DNA of 39,886 bases from Bacillus carboniphilus (GTDB lineage: Bacteria; Bacillota; Bacilli; Bacillales; JC228), in NCBI RefSeq assembly GCF_039522365.1, contig NZ_BAAADJ010000052.1:1-39886 (forward strand). Reading direction: 5' to 3'. This document shows, one piece after another, positions 17,684 through 25,631 of the stretch (its first letter is position 1; each line of letters begins with the position of its first letter). A program made the position numbers and the translations under genes. The notes under the pieces were generated by a model. It ran no database searches. It was not told the DNA's origin and saw nothing but the letters and a program-made list of their open reading frames with translations.

Positions 17684-18286
17684 CTATTTTCCAATATATT
17701 TAATCGAGTGAATATGGGTTTTGGCTAAATCAATGACTTCTTGAATAAATGCGTCTTGAGGTTCTTTAAAGTCACTCTTGATCCAGCTCAAAATGAGTCC
17801 GTAAAAACCGAAGGCTATATACCGTTTAAAATAATCCATGTTTACTGGTGTGTTGTTGATTGTTTCAAAGATAAACTGTTCGTGATAGATGTTCAAGATG
17901 GATTGAGGGAATCTCGTGTGCAATCCTGGTAACGTGTCATCATATTTAATGAGCTCAAAAAAATCCCGGTGTTTATATATGTAGGAAACGATATTAAAGG
18001 ATGGTGCATGTAGATTCACTGAATATACTTTTTGTCCAGGTGTATAGGGTTCCCCGACGGATTCTTCCAACCCTTGAAGCATGGAATCAAGCAAATCCTC
18101 AGCTAATTCAATTTTATCTTGGTAATGGACATAAAAGGTACTTCGATTATAAGAGGCATGATTCACAATATCCTTCACGGACACAGTATGGTATCCCTTT
18201 TCTTTAATAAGTTCGATTAATGCTAGTTGTAAATGTTTTTCTGTTCGATTTTGTCGTGTAGATGGTGTCCTGTTTTCACCACTCAT
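17684..18286 (-). CDS. TetR/AcrR-family transcriptional regulator
   Basis: A 200-aa regulator. The N-terminal helix-turn-helix (LIKEKGYHTVSVKDIVNHAS followed by YNRSTFYVHYQDK) is typical of TetR proteins with the RSTFYVHY variant. The C-terminal part is an effector-binding, dimerising helical domain. An AGGAGG just upstream sets ATG 18286, although the frame is open further. It is divergent from the SDR gene with an inverted repeat between them, so it probably represses that gene and itself. Ligand unknown. Confidence 0.85.
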   Translation of the reverse strand: MSGENRTPSTRQNRTEKHLQLALIELIKEKGYHTVSVKDIVNHASYNRSTFYVHYQDKIELAEDLLDSMLQGLEESVGEPYTPGQKVYSVNLHAPSFNIVSYIYKHRDFFELIKYDDTLPGLHTRFPQSILNIYHEQFIFETINNTPVNMDYFKRYIAFGFYGLILSWIKSDFKEPQDAFIQEVIDLAKTHIHSIKYIGK

Positions 18287-18322
18287 AAAAAAACCTCCTA
18301 GGAAGTAGACACATCCCTCCAT

Positions 18323-18343
18323 AGTGTCTACTAGATAGACACT
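18323..18343. promoter_or_regulatory. Inverted-repeat operator between tetR-like and SDR genes
   Basis: AGTGTCT (18323-18329) and AGACACT (18337-18343) form a dyad with a seven-base centre. A further half-site-like GTAGACACA lies at 18305-18313. Position between divergent genes suggests the binding site of the TetR-like protein. Confidence 0.6.
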
Positions 18344-18360
18344 TCCTACTATTCTAATGA

Positions 18361-18388
18361 TTGTTGTATTTGGACAAAGGAGTACAAT
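18361..18388 (+). promoter_or_regulatory. Possible promoter of the SDR gene
   Basis: TTGTTG (18361-18366), 16 bases, TACAAT (18383-18388). It lies 18 bases from the proposed operator. Confidence 0.45.
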
Positions 18389-18434
18389 TAAATTGTAGTC
18401 AAAATAATTTGTATCTTCTAGGAGGTATTTTAAT

Positions 18435-19208
18435 ATGAGTAAATTCGAAGGTAAAGTAGTTGTCATTACCGGAGCTGCAGGTGGAATCGGAAAAGCAACA
18501 GCGAAAAAGCTAACTGAGCAAGGAGCAAAACTTGCTTTAGTAGACTTAAATCTAGAGGCTGTTCAACAAGTGGTTTCAGAATTAGGTCTTGATGATTCAA
18601 GAGCGATTGCCCTTCAAGCAAATGTTGCAAAAGAAGAAGAGGTCAAAGCATATGTAGACGCAACAGTTGAAAAGTTTGGAAGAATCGATGGATTCCTCAA
18701 CAATGCAGGAATCGAAGGAATTACGGCAAATGTAGAGGATTACCCAACTGAAACATTTGATTTAGTCCTAAATGTCAATGTCAAAGGTGCATTCCTTGGA
18801 CTAAAATACATTGTACCAGTCATGAAGAAGCAAGGGTCTGGTAGTATTGTTAACACTGCCTCAGGTGCAGGTCTAATCGGTTCACCTGGGTTTGTAGGTT
18901 ACAACAGCTCCAAACATGCCGTGATGGGAATGACCAAAGTAGTGGCATTAGAGACAGCTCCATTTGGTGTTCGAGTAAACGCGGTGGCTCCAGGAGTCAT
19001 CAATACACGCATGATGCGTCAAATCGAAAAAAATACAGTTCCTCAGGATGCGGAAGGAGCAAGAAAAGCATTTGGTGCTGCTGTACCAATGGGAAGATAC
19101 GGAGAAGCAGAAGAAGTAGCAAATGTAGCGATCTTCTTGCTTTCAGACGATGCTTCCTATGTGACTCAATCCATTTATACAGTGGATGGCGGTCAAATCA
19201 ACCAGTAA
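18435..19208 (+). CDS. Short-chain dehydrogenase/reductase (classical SDR)
   Basis: A 257-aa NAD(P)-dependent oxidoreductase. The cofactor motif is TGAAGGIGKA (TGxxxGxG). NNAG occurs in FLNNAGIEG. The catalytic Ser is in VNTASGAG, and YNSSKHA supplies the YxxxK pair. An Asp at the end of the second strand (LVDLN) favours NAD over NADP. The last residues VTQSIYTVDGGQ are the normal SDR ending. AGGAGG at 18419-18424 is the ribosome binding site. The divergent TetR-like gene suggests induction by a substrate-like ligand. The substrate cannot be told from sequence. Confidence 0.88.
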   Translation: MSKFEGKVVVITGAAGGIGKATAKKLTEQGAKLALVDLNLEAVQQVVSELGLDDSRAIALQANVAKEEEVKAYVDATVEKFGRIDGFLNNAGIEGITANVEDYPTETFDLVLNVNVKGAFLGLKYIVPVMKKQGSGSIVNTASGAGLIGSPGFVGYNSSKHAVMGMTKVVALETAPFGVRVNAVAPGVINTRMMRQIEKNTVPQDAEGARKAFGAAVPMGRYGEAEEVANVAIFLLSDDASYVTQSIYTVDGGQINQ

Positions 19209-19217
19209 TATTTATAT

Positions 19218-19246
19218 CTCCCATACTGATGTGTGGGAGTTTTTTG
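19218..19246 (+). terminator. Terminator after the SDR gene
   Basis: CTCCCATAC (19218-19226) pairs with GTGTGGGAG (19231-19239), followed by T6. Confidence 0.8.
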
Positions 19247-19265
19247 TGCATATTAAGGTTATCCC

Positions 19266-19295
19266 TTGATTTTCAGCATGTACGGAAGGTATAAT
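19266..19295 (+). promoter_or_regulatory. Promoter for an antitoxin-like small RNA
   Basis: TTGATT (19266-19271), 18 bases, perfect TATAAT (19290-19295). No protein gene follows for 280 bases. Instead there is a series of hairpins. Confidence 0.65.
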
Positions 19296-19301
19296 TTTTA
19301 T

Positions 19302-19461
19302 ATACAATGTACAGAAATAAAAAGACGAGGTGTTAGAGCACCCCGTCTATACAGTCACACACCGCTAGAAGAGCGGTCGACTATTTAATAGGTAGTTTTT
19401 TAAAAAGAAGTAAAACAACCCACATCTAGTCAGGGATAGGGCGGTTTACTTCTTTTTTCTA
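19302..19461 (+). ncRNA. Candidate small RNA, type I antitoxin-like (about 160 nt)
   Basis: Downstream of a strong promoter are three hairpins. GACGAGGTG/CACCCCGTC lies near 19323-19346 and ACCGCT/AGCGGT near 19363-19377. The third is a terminator whose stem AAAAAGAAGTAAA (19400-19412) pairs with TTTACTTCTTTTT (19445-19457) around a loop containing CCCACATC. The RNA overlaps, in antisense, the 3' end of a remnant holin-like toxin frame on the minus strand, ending ALVTNRKKK. Overlapping 3' ends are the layout of Bacillus type I systems such as bsrG/SR4 and txpA/RatA. No covariance search was possible. Confidence 0.5.
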
Positions 19462-19528
19462 TTGGTGACGAGTGCGATGATTCCTACTATTAACGATAAC
19501 TTTTTCCTTAACGGTATGTTAATCTAAT
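19448..19528 (-). pseudogene. Remnant of a type I holin-like toxin peptide
   Basis: On the minus strand the frame KLSLIVGIIALVTNRKKK ends at a TAA near 19450. It looks like the C-terminal half of the short hydrophobic holin-like toxins of Bacillus (hydrophobic helix and a Lys tail). Upstream the frame reaches a stop with no ATG and no MxxxEALxxM-type N-terminus, so the toxin is probably broken. Its 3' end lies opposite the small-RNA terminator. Confidence 0.45.
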
Positions 19529-19576
19529 TAAAGATTGCCTTTTTAATTTGGCTAAGGCCAAGGAAGGAGACACAAA

Positions 19577-20198
19577 ATGGACAGTATCATCTTTGATTTA
19601 GACGGAACGCTATGGGACTCAAGAAAAGAGATCGCCATTGCTTGGAATCAAGTCATTAAGGAATACGATGAGCTAGATGAAATCACAGTGGATGACTTGA
19701 CGGGAATGATGGGTCTGCAACTCGATGAAATTGGACGAAAGCTTTTTCCTACCTTGAGTGAGGAGCAACGGAAAGAAGTTTTACAAAAGTGTATTGAGGT
19801 TGAAAATCAATATATAGAAGAAAACGGCGGTCAGCCTTACAGGAAGCTTGAAGAGGTGTTGGATGCGTTATCCAAACAGTATAAGCTTTATATCGTGAGT
19901 AATTGCCAAGAGGGGTATATTGAAGCATTTTCAAAATACCACAATCTAGGTCATTACTTTTTAGATTTTGAAAACCCAGGAAGAACGGGACTGACAAAAG
20001 GGGAAAAATTTTAAGCTCTTAATGGAGCGGAACAATTTGAAGAGTCCTGTATATGTAGGAGACACAATCGGTGATCAAAAGGCTGCCAACTTTGCAGAAA
20101 TACCGTTTGTATACGCGGAGTATGGGTTTGGTGAAGTGGATCAGTATGATTATTCCATTAAGAGTTTAGAGGATTTAGTAAAATTGTTTTTACCATGA
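19577..20198 (+). pseudogene. HAD-family hydrolase with one frameshift
   Basis: The first frame (19577-20014) encodes MDSIIFDLDGTLWDSRKEIA, with the DxDGT nucleophile motif of HAD phosphatases (phosphoglycolate-phosphatase type), and SNCQEGYIEAF with the motif II region. It stops just after TGLTKGE. The third motif, VYVGDTIGDQKAAN, continues in another frame to the stop at 20198. Removing one A from the A5 run at 20004-20008 restores one frame of about 206 aa. So it is either a recent slippage mutation or a sequencing error. The ribosome binding site AAGGAGG is intact. Confidence 0.85.
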
Positions 20199-20200
20199 TC

Positions 20201-20255
20201 GGTGCCTGCCCTCCAGTGCTTTACTGTACTGGGGGTCAGGCACCTTTTCTTTTTT
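20201..20255. terminator. Terminator after the HAD gene (hairpin family member)
   Basis: GGTGCCTGCCCTCCAGT pairs with ACTGGGGGTCAGGCACC, a long near-perfect stem, then TTTTCTTTTTT. It is placed between the convergent HAD and metC genes. Confidence 0.85.
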
Positions 20256-20258
20256 GAA

Positions 20259-21440
20259 CTACAAGGGAAGTGGGACAGTTAACCTGTCCCCTTGTCCCGC
20301 CTTTAGCGCTTGGGAAAAGTCCTGAATCAAATCCTCTGGATGTTCCAGACCAACCGATAAGCGGAGGAGACAATTGGTGATTCCTCTTTTTTCTCTTTCC
20401 CCTTCAGGCATGGCGGCATGAGACATTTTAGCGGGATAGGAGAGGATCGATTCCACTGCCCCTAAACTAACCGCAAAAACAGGGATCTTCACCTGTTCTA
20501 CAAATGTGCGGAACACCTGTCCATTTTTTAATTCAAAGGAGAGAACAGCTCCTGGACCGTTTGTCTGCTTGTTTGATAAAGCATATTGGGGATGGCTGCT
20601 TAATCCAGGGTAATAGACCTGTTTTACGAATGGATGTTCAGCTAAAAACTCTGCTATTTTAAGCGTGGAGGAAGAAGACTGCTGAATTCGAACAGATAAA
20701 GTTTTAATCCCTCTCATCACTAACCAAGCATCCTGTACTCCCAGTACTGCACCGAAAGAGTTTTGTAAAAAGCCTAGTCGTTCCCCAAGCCCTTCATCCT
20801 TTACAACTGCCAGACCTGCTACTACATCACTATGTCCCGATAAAAATTTAGTCGCACTATGAAGGACGAGGTCAGCTCCTAATAACAGCGGCTGCTGTAA
20901 ATAAGGAGTAAGAAAAGTATTATCCACAAAAGTTAAGGCCCCATGCTGTTTGGCCAGCTTACTGATGGCTTGTATATCGGTTACCTTTAATAGCGGGTTG
21001 GATGGCGTTTCTACATAAAAAACCTTTGTGTTAGGCTGGATTGCTTCTTCCACTGATTCTAGATTCGTCATGTCAACGAAGGTGTGTTCAATCCCATATC
21101 TTGATAGGACTTGCGTGATCATTCGATAGGTCCCACCGTATACATCTTCTGAAATAATGACATGATCTCCTTGAGATAAAAGAAGAAAGGCGGTCGAAAT
21201 AGCGGCCATCCCAGAAGCAAAAGCAAAGCCTCTGGTTCCTCCTTCCAAGGATGCAATGATTTCCTCTAAAGCTTCACGGGTCGGATTCGCGCTTCGGCTA
21301 TAATCATACTTCCCAAACTCATCGATACTTTTCTGATGAAAAGTGGAAGCAGGGTGGATGGGGACACTGACACCACCTGTAGAAGGATCTACTTTATGTG
21401 TATTATGTAAGAGCTTCGTTTCAAAGGAATAATTGGTCAT
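20259..21440 (-). CDS. metC: Cystathionine beta-lyase
   Basis: A 393-aa PLP enzyme of the Cys/Met metabolism family. It cleaves cystathionine to homocysteine in methionine synthesis. The PLP-binding Lys is K198 in LHSATKFLSGHSD. The cofactor ring segment is ASGMAAIS, and YVETPSNPLLKV and VDNTFLTPYLQQP are family blocks. It overlaps metI by four bases, and both lie under one SAM riboswitch. The last ten or so residues (DRLTVPLPL) are encoded by an inverted repeat GGGACAG...CTGTCCC and look like an acquired tail. MetC versus cystathionine gamma-lyase is decided by the metI neighbour. Confidence 0.88.
   Translation of the reverse strand: MTNYSFETKLLHNTHKVDPSTGGVSVPIHPASTFHQKSIDEFGKYDYSRSANPTREALEEIIASLEGGTRGFAFASGMAAISTAFLLLSQGDHVIISEDVYGGTYRMITQVLSRYGIEHTFVDMTNLESVEEAIQPNTKVFYVETPSNPLLKVTDIQAISKLAKQHGALTFVDNTFLTPYLQQPLLLGADLVLHSATKFLSGHSDVVAGLAVVKDEGLGERLGFLQNSFGAVLGVQDAWLVMRGIKTLSVRIQQSSSSTLKIAEFLAEHPFVKQVYYPGLSSHPQYALSNKQTNGPGAVLSFELKNGQVFRTFVEQVKIPVFAVSLGAVESILSYPAKMSHAAMPEGEREKRGITNCLLRLSVGLEHPEDLIQDFSQALKAGQGDRLTVPLPL
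20272..20290. repeat. Inverted repeat inside the 3' end of metC
   Basis: GGGACAG (20272-20278) and CTGTCCC (20284-20290) around TTAAC. The palindrome codes the end of MetC. CTGTCCC words also occur near 318-350. Confidence 0.6.
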
Positions 21441-22552
21441 CGTGTCTCCACCTTTCTGACTAGTTTTGAAAAGGCTTGCTCTAAATCGTAAATGAGATCG
21501 GTCGCATCTTCAATACCGACCGAGAATCGTAATAAACGGTTACAAACACCGGTTTCGATGCGTATAGGTTCAGGAATATCCGCGTGGGTCTGGGTAGCTG
21601 GATACGTGATAAAGCTTTCGACTCCTCCTAAGCTTTCAGCAAACGTAATCAGTTGAAGGCTCTGTAAAAACGGATTCACCCAGTTTTCATCCCGGATTCG
21701 AAAAGACAGCATGCCTCCTCGCCCCGGATATAAAACATCGGTAACAGCTTCATGGTTTACTAAATATGAAAAAACCTCTTTGGCATTCTTCTCATGCTGC
21801 TTCATCCGTAAGGCCAATGTCTTCATACCCCGAATGAGGAGCCAAGAATCAAAGGGGCTTAATACGGCACCGGCCCCATTATGGTGAAGGGATAAAGCTT
21901 CACACAATTCCTTCCCTTTAGCCACGATGAGTCCAGCCAGTACATCGTTATGACCTCCTAAATATTTCGTGGCACTATGAACCACAATATCAGCCCCTAA
22001 CAGTATGGGCCTTTGCAGATAAGGCGTATAGAAGGTATTGTCAACAATCAAAAGTACCCCGTGCTCTTTAGCGATGGAAGCCACTTCGGCAATATCCGTT
22101 TGCTCCATAAGAGGATTGGTTGGGGTCTCAAGAAAAATTGCCTTTGTTTGAGAAGTAATGTGACTAGCAATCTCTTCGGTTTGACTAGTATTCACATACT
22201 TACACTTAAGGCCCCACTTTTTAAAGCCTTGTTCGAGAAGTCGATACGTACCTCCGTAAAGATCCTTGGAAACAATCCATTCATCCCCTGACTGAAAAAG
22301 GGAAAGGATGGTCAAGATAGCTGCCATGCCAGAACTGCAGGCATACCCCTGGGCACCTTCTTCCAAGTCAGCAATGGCATTCTCCAGAAGCTGACGAGTC
22401 GGGTTCCCAGTGCGGACATAATCATAGCCAGTAGATTGACCAATCCCTTCGTGTCTATATGCAGTAGAAAAGTATACAGGCGGATTAACGGCACCTGTAA
22501 CCGATTCACTACGATTTCCAATTTGAGCAAGCTTGGTGTCAAAACTAGTCAT
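21437..22552 (-). CDS. metI: Cystathionine gamma-synthase / O-acetylhomoserine thiolyase
   Basis: A 371-aa PLP enzyme that joins an activated homoserine with cysteine (or sulfide). It is the first gene of the metIC operon, as in Bacillus subtilis. The PLP Lys is K196 in VVHSATKYLGGHNDVLAGL. CSSGMAAIL and FLETPTNPLMEQTD are conserved blocks. The start ATG at 22552 has GGAG just upstream. The leader carries a SAM riboswitch with an intrinsic terminator, so expression should fall when S-adenosylmethionine is plentiful. It is intact and of normal length. Confidence 0.88.
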   Translation of the reverse strand: MTSFDTKLAQIGNRSESVTGAVNPPVYFSTAYRHEGIGQSTGYDYVRTGNPTRQLLENAIADLEEGAQGYACSSGMAAILTILSLFQSGDEWIVSKDLYGGTYRLLEQGFKKWGLKCKYVNTSQTEEIASHITSQTKAIFLETPTNPLMEQTDIAEVASIAKEHGVLLIVDNTFYTPYLQRPILLGADIVVHSATKYLGGHNDVLAGLIVAKGKELCEALSLHHNGAGAVLSPFDSWLLIRGMKTLALRMKQHEKNAKEVFSYLVNHEAVTDVLYPGRGGMLSFRIRDENWVNPFLQSLQLITFAESLGGVESFITYPATQTHADIPEPIRIETGVCNRLLRFSVGIEDATDLIYDLEQAFSKLVRKVETR

Positions 22553-22582
22553 CTTTTAATCTCCTTTAGAATGTTAGTCAAT

Positions 22583-22613
22583 AAAAAAAGCCCTCTTCAT
22601 GGCGATGAAGAGG
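22583..22613 (-). terminator. SAM riboswitch expression platform terminator
   Basis: On the minus strand CCTCTTCAT pairs with ATGAAGAGG around CGCC, and a run of T follows, before the metI start. Confidence 0.85.
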
Positions 22614-22640
22614 ACGATTGGATATCATAGCTAGACTGTC

Positions 22641-22753
22641 CTCTTATCTGCCAAGTTTTTTTAAAAAAACCTGATGGAATTAGCACCTTTTCAATAAATT
22701 GAAGGTTGCTGAGGTGTCATAGGGCCATACCCTCGACCTCTCTGGATAAGAGA
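22641..22753 (-). promoter_or_regulatory. SAM-I (S-box) riboswitch of metIC
   Basis: The minus strand reads CTCTTATCCAGAGAGGT, GACACCTCAGCAACC and AAGGTGCTAATTCC, ending GATAAGAGGACAG. These are the S-box P1 helix (CTCTTATC/GATAAGAG), the kink-turn region and the SAM core elements. A terminator follows toward metI. The fit to the family is clear. Confidence 0.95.
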
Positions 22754-22778
22754 TAATGCGTTATTCATTTATCTGTAA

Positions 22779-22808
22779 ACTGTACTATTTGTTATGGGTA
22801 ATTGTCAA
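22779..22808 (-). promoter_or_regulatory. Promoter of the metIC transcript
   Basis: On the minus strand TTGACA (22808-22803), 18 bases, TACAGT (22784-22779). It lies about 25 bases before the S-box P1 helix. Confidence 0.6.
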
Positions 22809-22866
22809 TAAATTCTTAACATTGCATTTTAAGTAATTGTAATACTAAGTCACTCATGCAAGTGGG

Positions 22867-23289
22867 TCAGATACCTCTATCAGGTTTATCATGCGTAACA
22901 TAAGTCCCTGCAATAAAATCGTGGATAGAGCGTTTATCTTCTCTAATCCCCACCATAAAAGCACTAACTATAATGCCTATGCCAAATGTAATAACATAAA
23001 CTAAAGAGGCAACAAGATTTCGAAGAAGCATAGTTCCCAGACCAACTTTTTCACCGTCTGTGCGGGCAATCCGAATTCCAATCATTCTTTTTCCAACCGT
23101 ATACCCATGCCAAAAAACTGGTAGTAATAAATAATATAAAGCTTCCAGAATACTTATTAAGGAAAAGCCCTCTACGATGAATTGCTTGTAAACCATAAGA
23201 CTAACAAATCCTAATACAAATAATAAAAATACTCCATCAACAATAGATGCGCCAAACCTCACCCAAAATCCTGCTGGGTTGTTAAGCAA
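22867..23289 (-). CDS. RDD-family membrane protein
   Basis: A 140-aa membrane protein with three hydrophobic segments. FWVRFGASIVDGVFLLFVLG carries the Arg/Asp positions of the RDD family in the first helix. WHGYTVGKRMIGIRI is the typical KRxxGxR-like middle motif, and EDKRSIHDFIAGTYV the conserved C-terminal block. The TTG at 23289 is preferred over the upstream ATG 23319, because AAAGGGGGA lies just before it. The role of RDD proteins is mostly unknown, with ion transport proposed for some. Confidence 0.82.
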   Translation of the reverse strand: MLNNPAGFWVRFGASIVDGVFLLFVLGFVSLMVYKQFIVEGFSLISILEALYYLLLPVFWHGYTVGKRMIGIRIARTDGEKVGLGTMLLRNLVASLVYVITFGIGIIVSAFMVGIREDKRSIHDFIAGTYVTHDKPDRGI

Positions 23290-23681
23290 TGCAATTCCCC
23301 CTTTTACAAAAAAGCCCACGACTTATAAAATTCAAAGTACTTCAATTTATTTTAACACACCTATTCCCAATAAAATGGAAAAATATGAACGGAAGGGATT
23401 CCTGAAGAGAACATAAATTTTAAAAGTTGACTAAATAATTCAAATTTTCAATAATCAGTAATACTTCAGAATTAACCCGTATATAATTAAAAAGGACATT
23501 GTCCCTATATCGATCGATAGGATATTGCTGTAAGCCGACTTTTTAACCGGACACTTAGTATGAAGGTCCTGGAAAAGCATGCTGAGTGGTATTGGTCATG
23601 GAGCTCAGGGTATTTAAACTGGGCTAATTTGTAAGCGGATACATTTGCAAGAATAATAAAATGATAGAGGGAGGAGAAAAA
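23290..23681 (+). other. Long structured-looking leader region of the symporter gene
   Basis: No gene. It has a TATAAT-like box near 23482, the palindromes GGACATTGTCC (23494-23504) and TATCGATCGATA (23508-23519), several short inverted repeats, and then a cre site at 23629. The distance from the TATAAT to the start is about 200 bases, so the transcript may carry an untranslated leader. I recognise no known riboswitch in it. Confidence 0.4.
23629..23644. promoter_or_regulatory. cre site (CcpA operator)
   Basis: TTGTAAGCGGATACAT fits the consensus WTGNAARCGNWWNCAW at every position. It lies 38 bases before the symporter start. This suggests carbon catabolite repression. Confidence 0.75.
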
Positions 23682-24911
23682 ATGAGTTTAACCAAAAAGA
23701 TTTTTATTGGCCTGGGCTTAGGTGCAATCATCGGTTTATTACTTCACTTCCTGGCGCCAGATCTTTTCACTACGTTGAATACCTACGTCTTTGGACCACT
23801 AGGTACCATCTTTCTGAACTTAATTAAGATGCTCGTCGTTCCAATTGTTTTCCTATCCATTACACTAGGAACGGCATCCTTAGGGGATCCGAAAAAATTA
23901 GGAAGAATAGGTACGAAAACCATTGGATTCTTTCTTGCCACTACGACATTTGCGATTATTATTGCTTTAGCTTTAGCGTATATCTTTAAGCCAGGTGATG
24001 CAGGGTTTGATACGGCTGGAGCATCCTTTGAAGCGAATGAGGCACCATCAGTGGTAGAAACGTTTACAAGCATTATTCCAACTAACCCGATTCAATCATT
24101 AGTAGAAGGAAATATGCTACAAATCATCTTCTTCTCAATCTTTGTTGGTTTTGCATTAGCCATGCTTGGTAAAAAAGCAGAAGGTGTCATGAGAATCACG
24201 GAGCAGGGCAATGAAATTATGATGTTCCTGGTGAATCTGATTATGAAATTTGCTCCATATGGGGCATTTGGTCTCCTTGCTTCAGCTATCGGTAGAATGG
24301 GATTAGATGGCGCGAAGGCAATGGCCGGTTACATGTTGGTCGTAATAGCCGGTCTCTTAATACATGTCCTTGTCGTCTATGGTTCCATGGTTAAAGTATT
24401 AGGAAAAATGAATCCAATTGAATTCTTTAAAGGGTTCTTCCCAGCCATGACGGTTGCGTTTAGTACATCCAGTAGTAGTGCGACGTTACCGGTATCCATG
24501 AAAGCAGCCCAAGAAAACTTAAAAGTTCCAAAGCCAATCAGTAGCTTCGTCCAGCCATTAGGTGCGACGATCAATATGGATGGAACAGCCATCATGCAAG
24601 GGGTGGCCACCGTATTTATCGCGCAAGTGTACAATACGGATCTATCTTTCTCTCAAATTCTAATGGTTGTGCTAACGGCTGTTTTAGCCAGCATTGGAAC
24701 AGCCGGTGTGCCTGGAGTCGGACTGATCATGCTTGCGATGGTATTAACGCAAGTGAACTTGCCGGTTGAAGGGATTGCGCTCATTATCGGAATTGATCGC
24801 CTATTAGATATGTTGCGTACTGCCGTTAATATTACAGGGGATGCAGCTTGTGCGGTTATTGTTGCGGAGAGTGAGAAGGATAAGGGAACTGGAGTTAATG
24901 AAGCAAGTTAA
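23682..24911 (+). CDS. Dicarboxylate/amino acid:cation symporter (GltP/DctA type)
   Basis: A 409-aa membrane transporter of the DAACS family for glutamate/aspartate or C4-dicarboxylates. It has the Ser-rich hairpin AFSTSSSSATLPVSM and the unwound-helix motif NMDGTAIMQGVATVFIAQ (NMDGT). The C-terminal DRLLDMLRTAVNITGDAACA has the Asp, Arg and Asn positions that bind substrate. Arg in DMLRTAVN suits an acidic substrate with an amino or carboxyl side chain. ATG 23682 follows GGAGGAG. An ATG at 23661 is in frame but lacks its own site. A cre site lies upstream. Three decayed partial copies occur downstream at 26.6, 27.3 and 37.7 kb. Confidence 0.88.
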   Translation: MSLTKKIFIGLGLGAIIGLLLHFLAPDLFTTLNTYVFGPLGTIFLNLIKMLVVPIVFLSITLGTASLGDPKKLGRIGTKTIGFFLATTTFAIIIALALAYIFKPGDAGFDTAGASFEANEAPSVVETFTSIIPTNPIQSLVEGNMLQIIFFSIFVGFALAMLGKKAEGVMRITEQGNEIMMFLVNLIMKFAPYGAFGLLASAIGRMGLDGAKAMAGYMLVVIAGLLIHVLVVYGSMVKVLGKMNPIEFFKGFFPAMTVAFSTSSSSATLPVSMKAAQENLKVPKPISSFVQPLGATINMDGTAIMQGVATVFIAQVYNTDLSFSQILMVVLTAVLASIGTAGVPGVGLIMLAMVLTQVNLPVEGIALIIGIDRLLDMLRTAVNITGDAACAVIVAESEKDKGTGVNEAS

Positions 24912-24950
24912 TGTGTAGATTATAGTTTGTGAACATTGAAGTTATATAAA

Positions 24951-24997
24951 AAGCAAAAATATCATTTGTAGTATGGATGATATTTTTGCTTTTTTTG
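24951..24997 (+). terminator. Terminator of the symporter gene
   Basis: AAGCAAAAATATCAT (24951-24965) pairs perfectly with ATGATATTTTTGCTT (24977-24991), then T-run. A diverged copy exists at 26800-26846. Confidence 0.9.
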
Positions 24998-25037
24998 TGC
25001 TTTCCGTAATTATTTTGTGAACTAACTTTTGGGTTTT

Positions 25038-25295
25038 ATGACGAAATCAAAAAATACAAGTCAAAAAGCCGTTCAGCGTGCAGCGAAAGCAATGGAACAG
25101 CGAGTGGAACAACTGGAAAGTGTGGCAGGTTGGCATAAGAAGGATTCTTTTATAGTATGGGAGAATGGTATAAAGATCAATAAATGTAGGAGTGAGACTT
25201 CAATATGCAATATGATGCAAAGAATGCTGAAGAATATATACAGTTGCTTGAGGAAGATTGGCGAAAAGAGAAACTGCTCGTTATTCGACAAATGA
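25038..25295 (+). other. Short open frame, probable gene remnant
   Basis: The frame begins MTKSKNTSQKAVQRAAKAME and continues RVEQLESVAGWHKKDS. That part reads like a basic helical linker, perhaps from an ABC-F ATPase. After about 40 residues the composition changes and the frame runs through the start of the DUF1801 gene. No clear ribosome binding site. I regard it as a fragment and do not assign function. Confidence 0.25.
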
Positions 25296-25582
25296 TTTTG
25301 GCATATGCACCCGAATTGGAAGAGGTGATTCGCTATAAGATGTTGAATTATGGTAAAGATGATACCTATATCTTTGCATTAAACGCGCAAAAACATTATG
25401 TCAGCCTCTATGTGGGGACAATACAAAAAATCGAAAATGCCGAAACCCTATTAGCGGGCTACAATTATGGCAAAGGCTGCATTCGCGTAAAAAAATCAAT
25501 CAAGCTTGAAGATACGGGATTGGAACCATTTATCCGTAAAACCGTTGATATGTGGCCTGCTGGTGAAAATACTTCTTGTTGA
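25205..25582 (+). CDS. DUF1801-domain protein
   Basis: A 125-aa protein of the DUF1801 (YdhG-like) fold. Features are VIRYKMLNYGKDDTYIFALN, where the family has a conserved I-x-Y-x-M-P/x-x-Y segment, and HYVSLYVGT. YNYGKGCIRVKK carries the G-K-G-x-x-x-F/V-like motif near the end. AGGAG at 25188-25192 is a workable site before the ATG. Role unknown, and such proteins are often found near AHSA1/SRPBCC genes, as here. Confidence 0.75.
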   Translation: MQYDAKNAEEYIQLLEEDWRKEKLLVIRQMILAYAPELEEVIRYKMLNYGKDDTYIFALNAQKHYVSLYVGTIQKIENAETLLAGYNYGKGCIRVKKSIKLEDTGLEPFIRKTVDMWPAGENTSC

Positions 25583-25631
25583 TATGGAATGAATATCAGA
25601 TCTACTAACTTTCAGGATAGGTGAATGAAAC

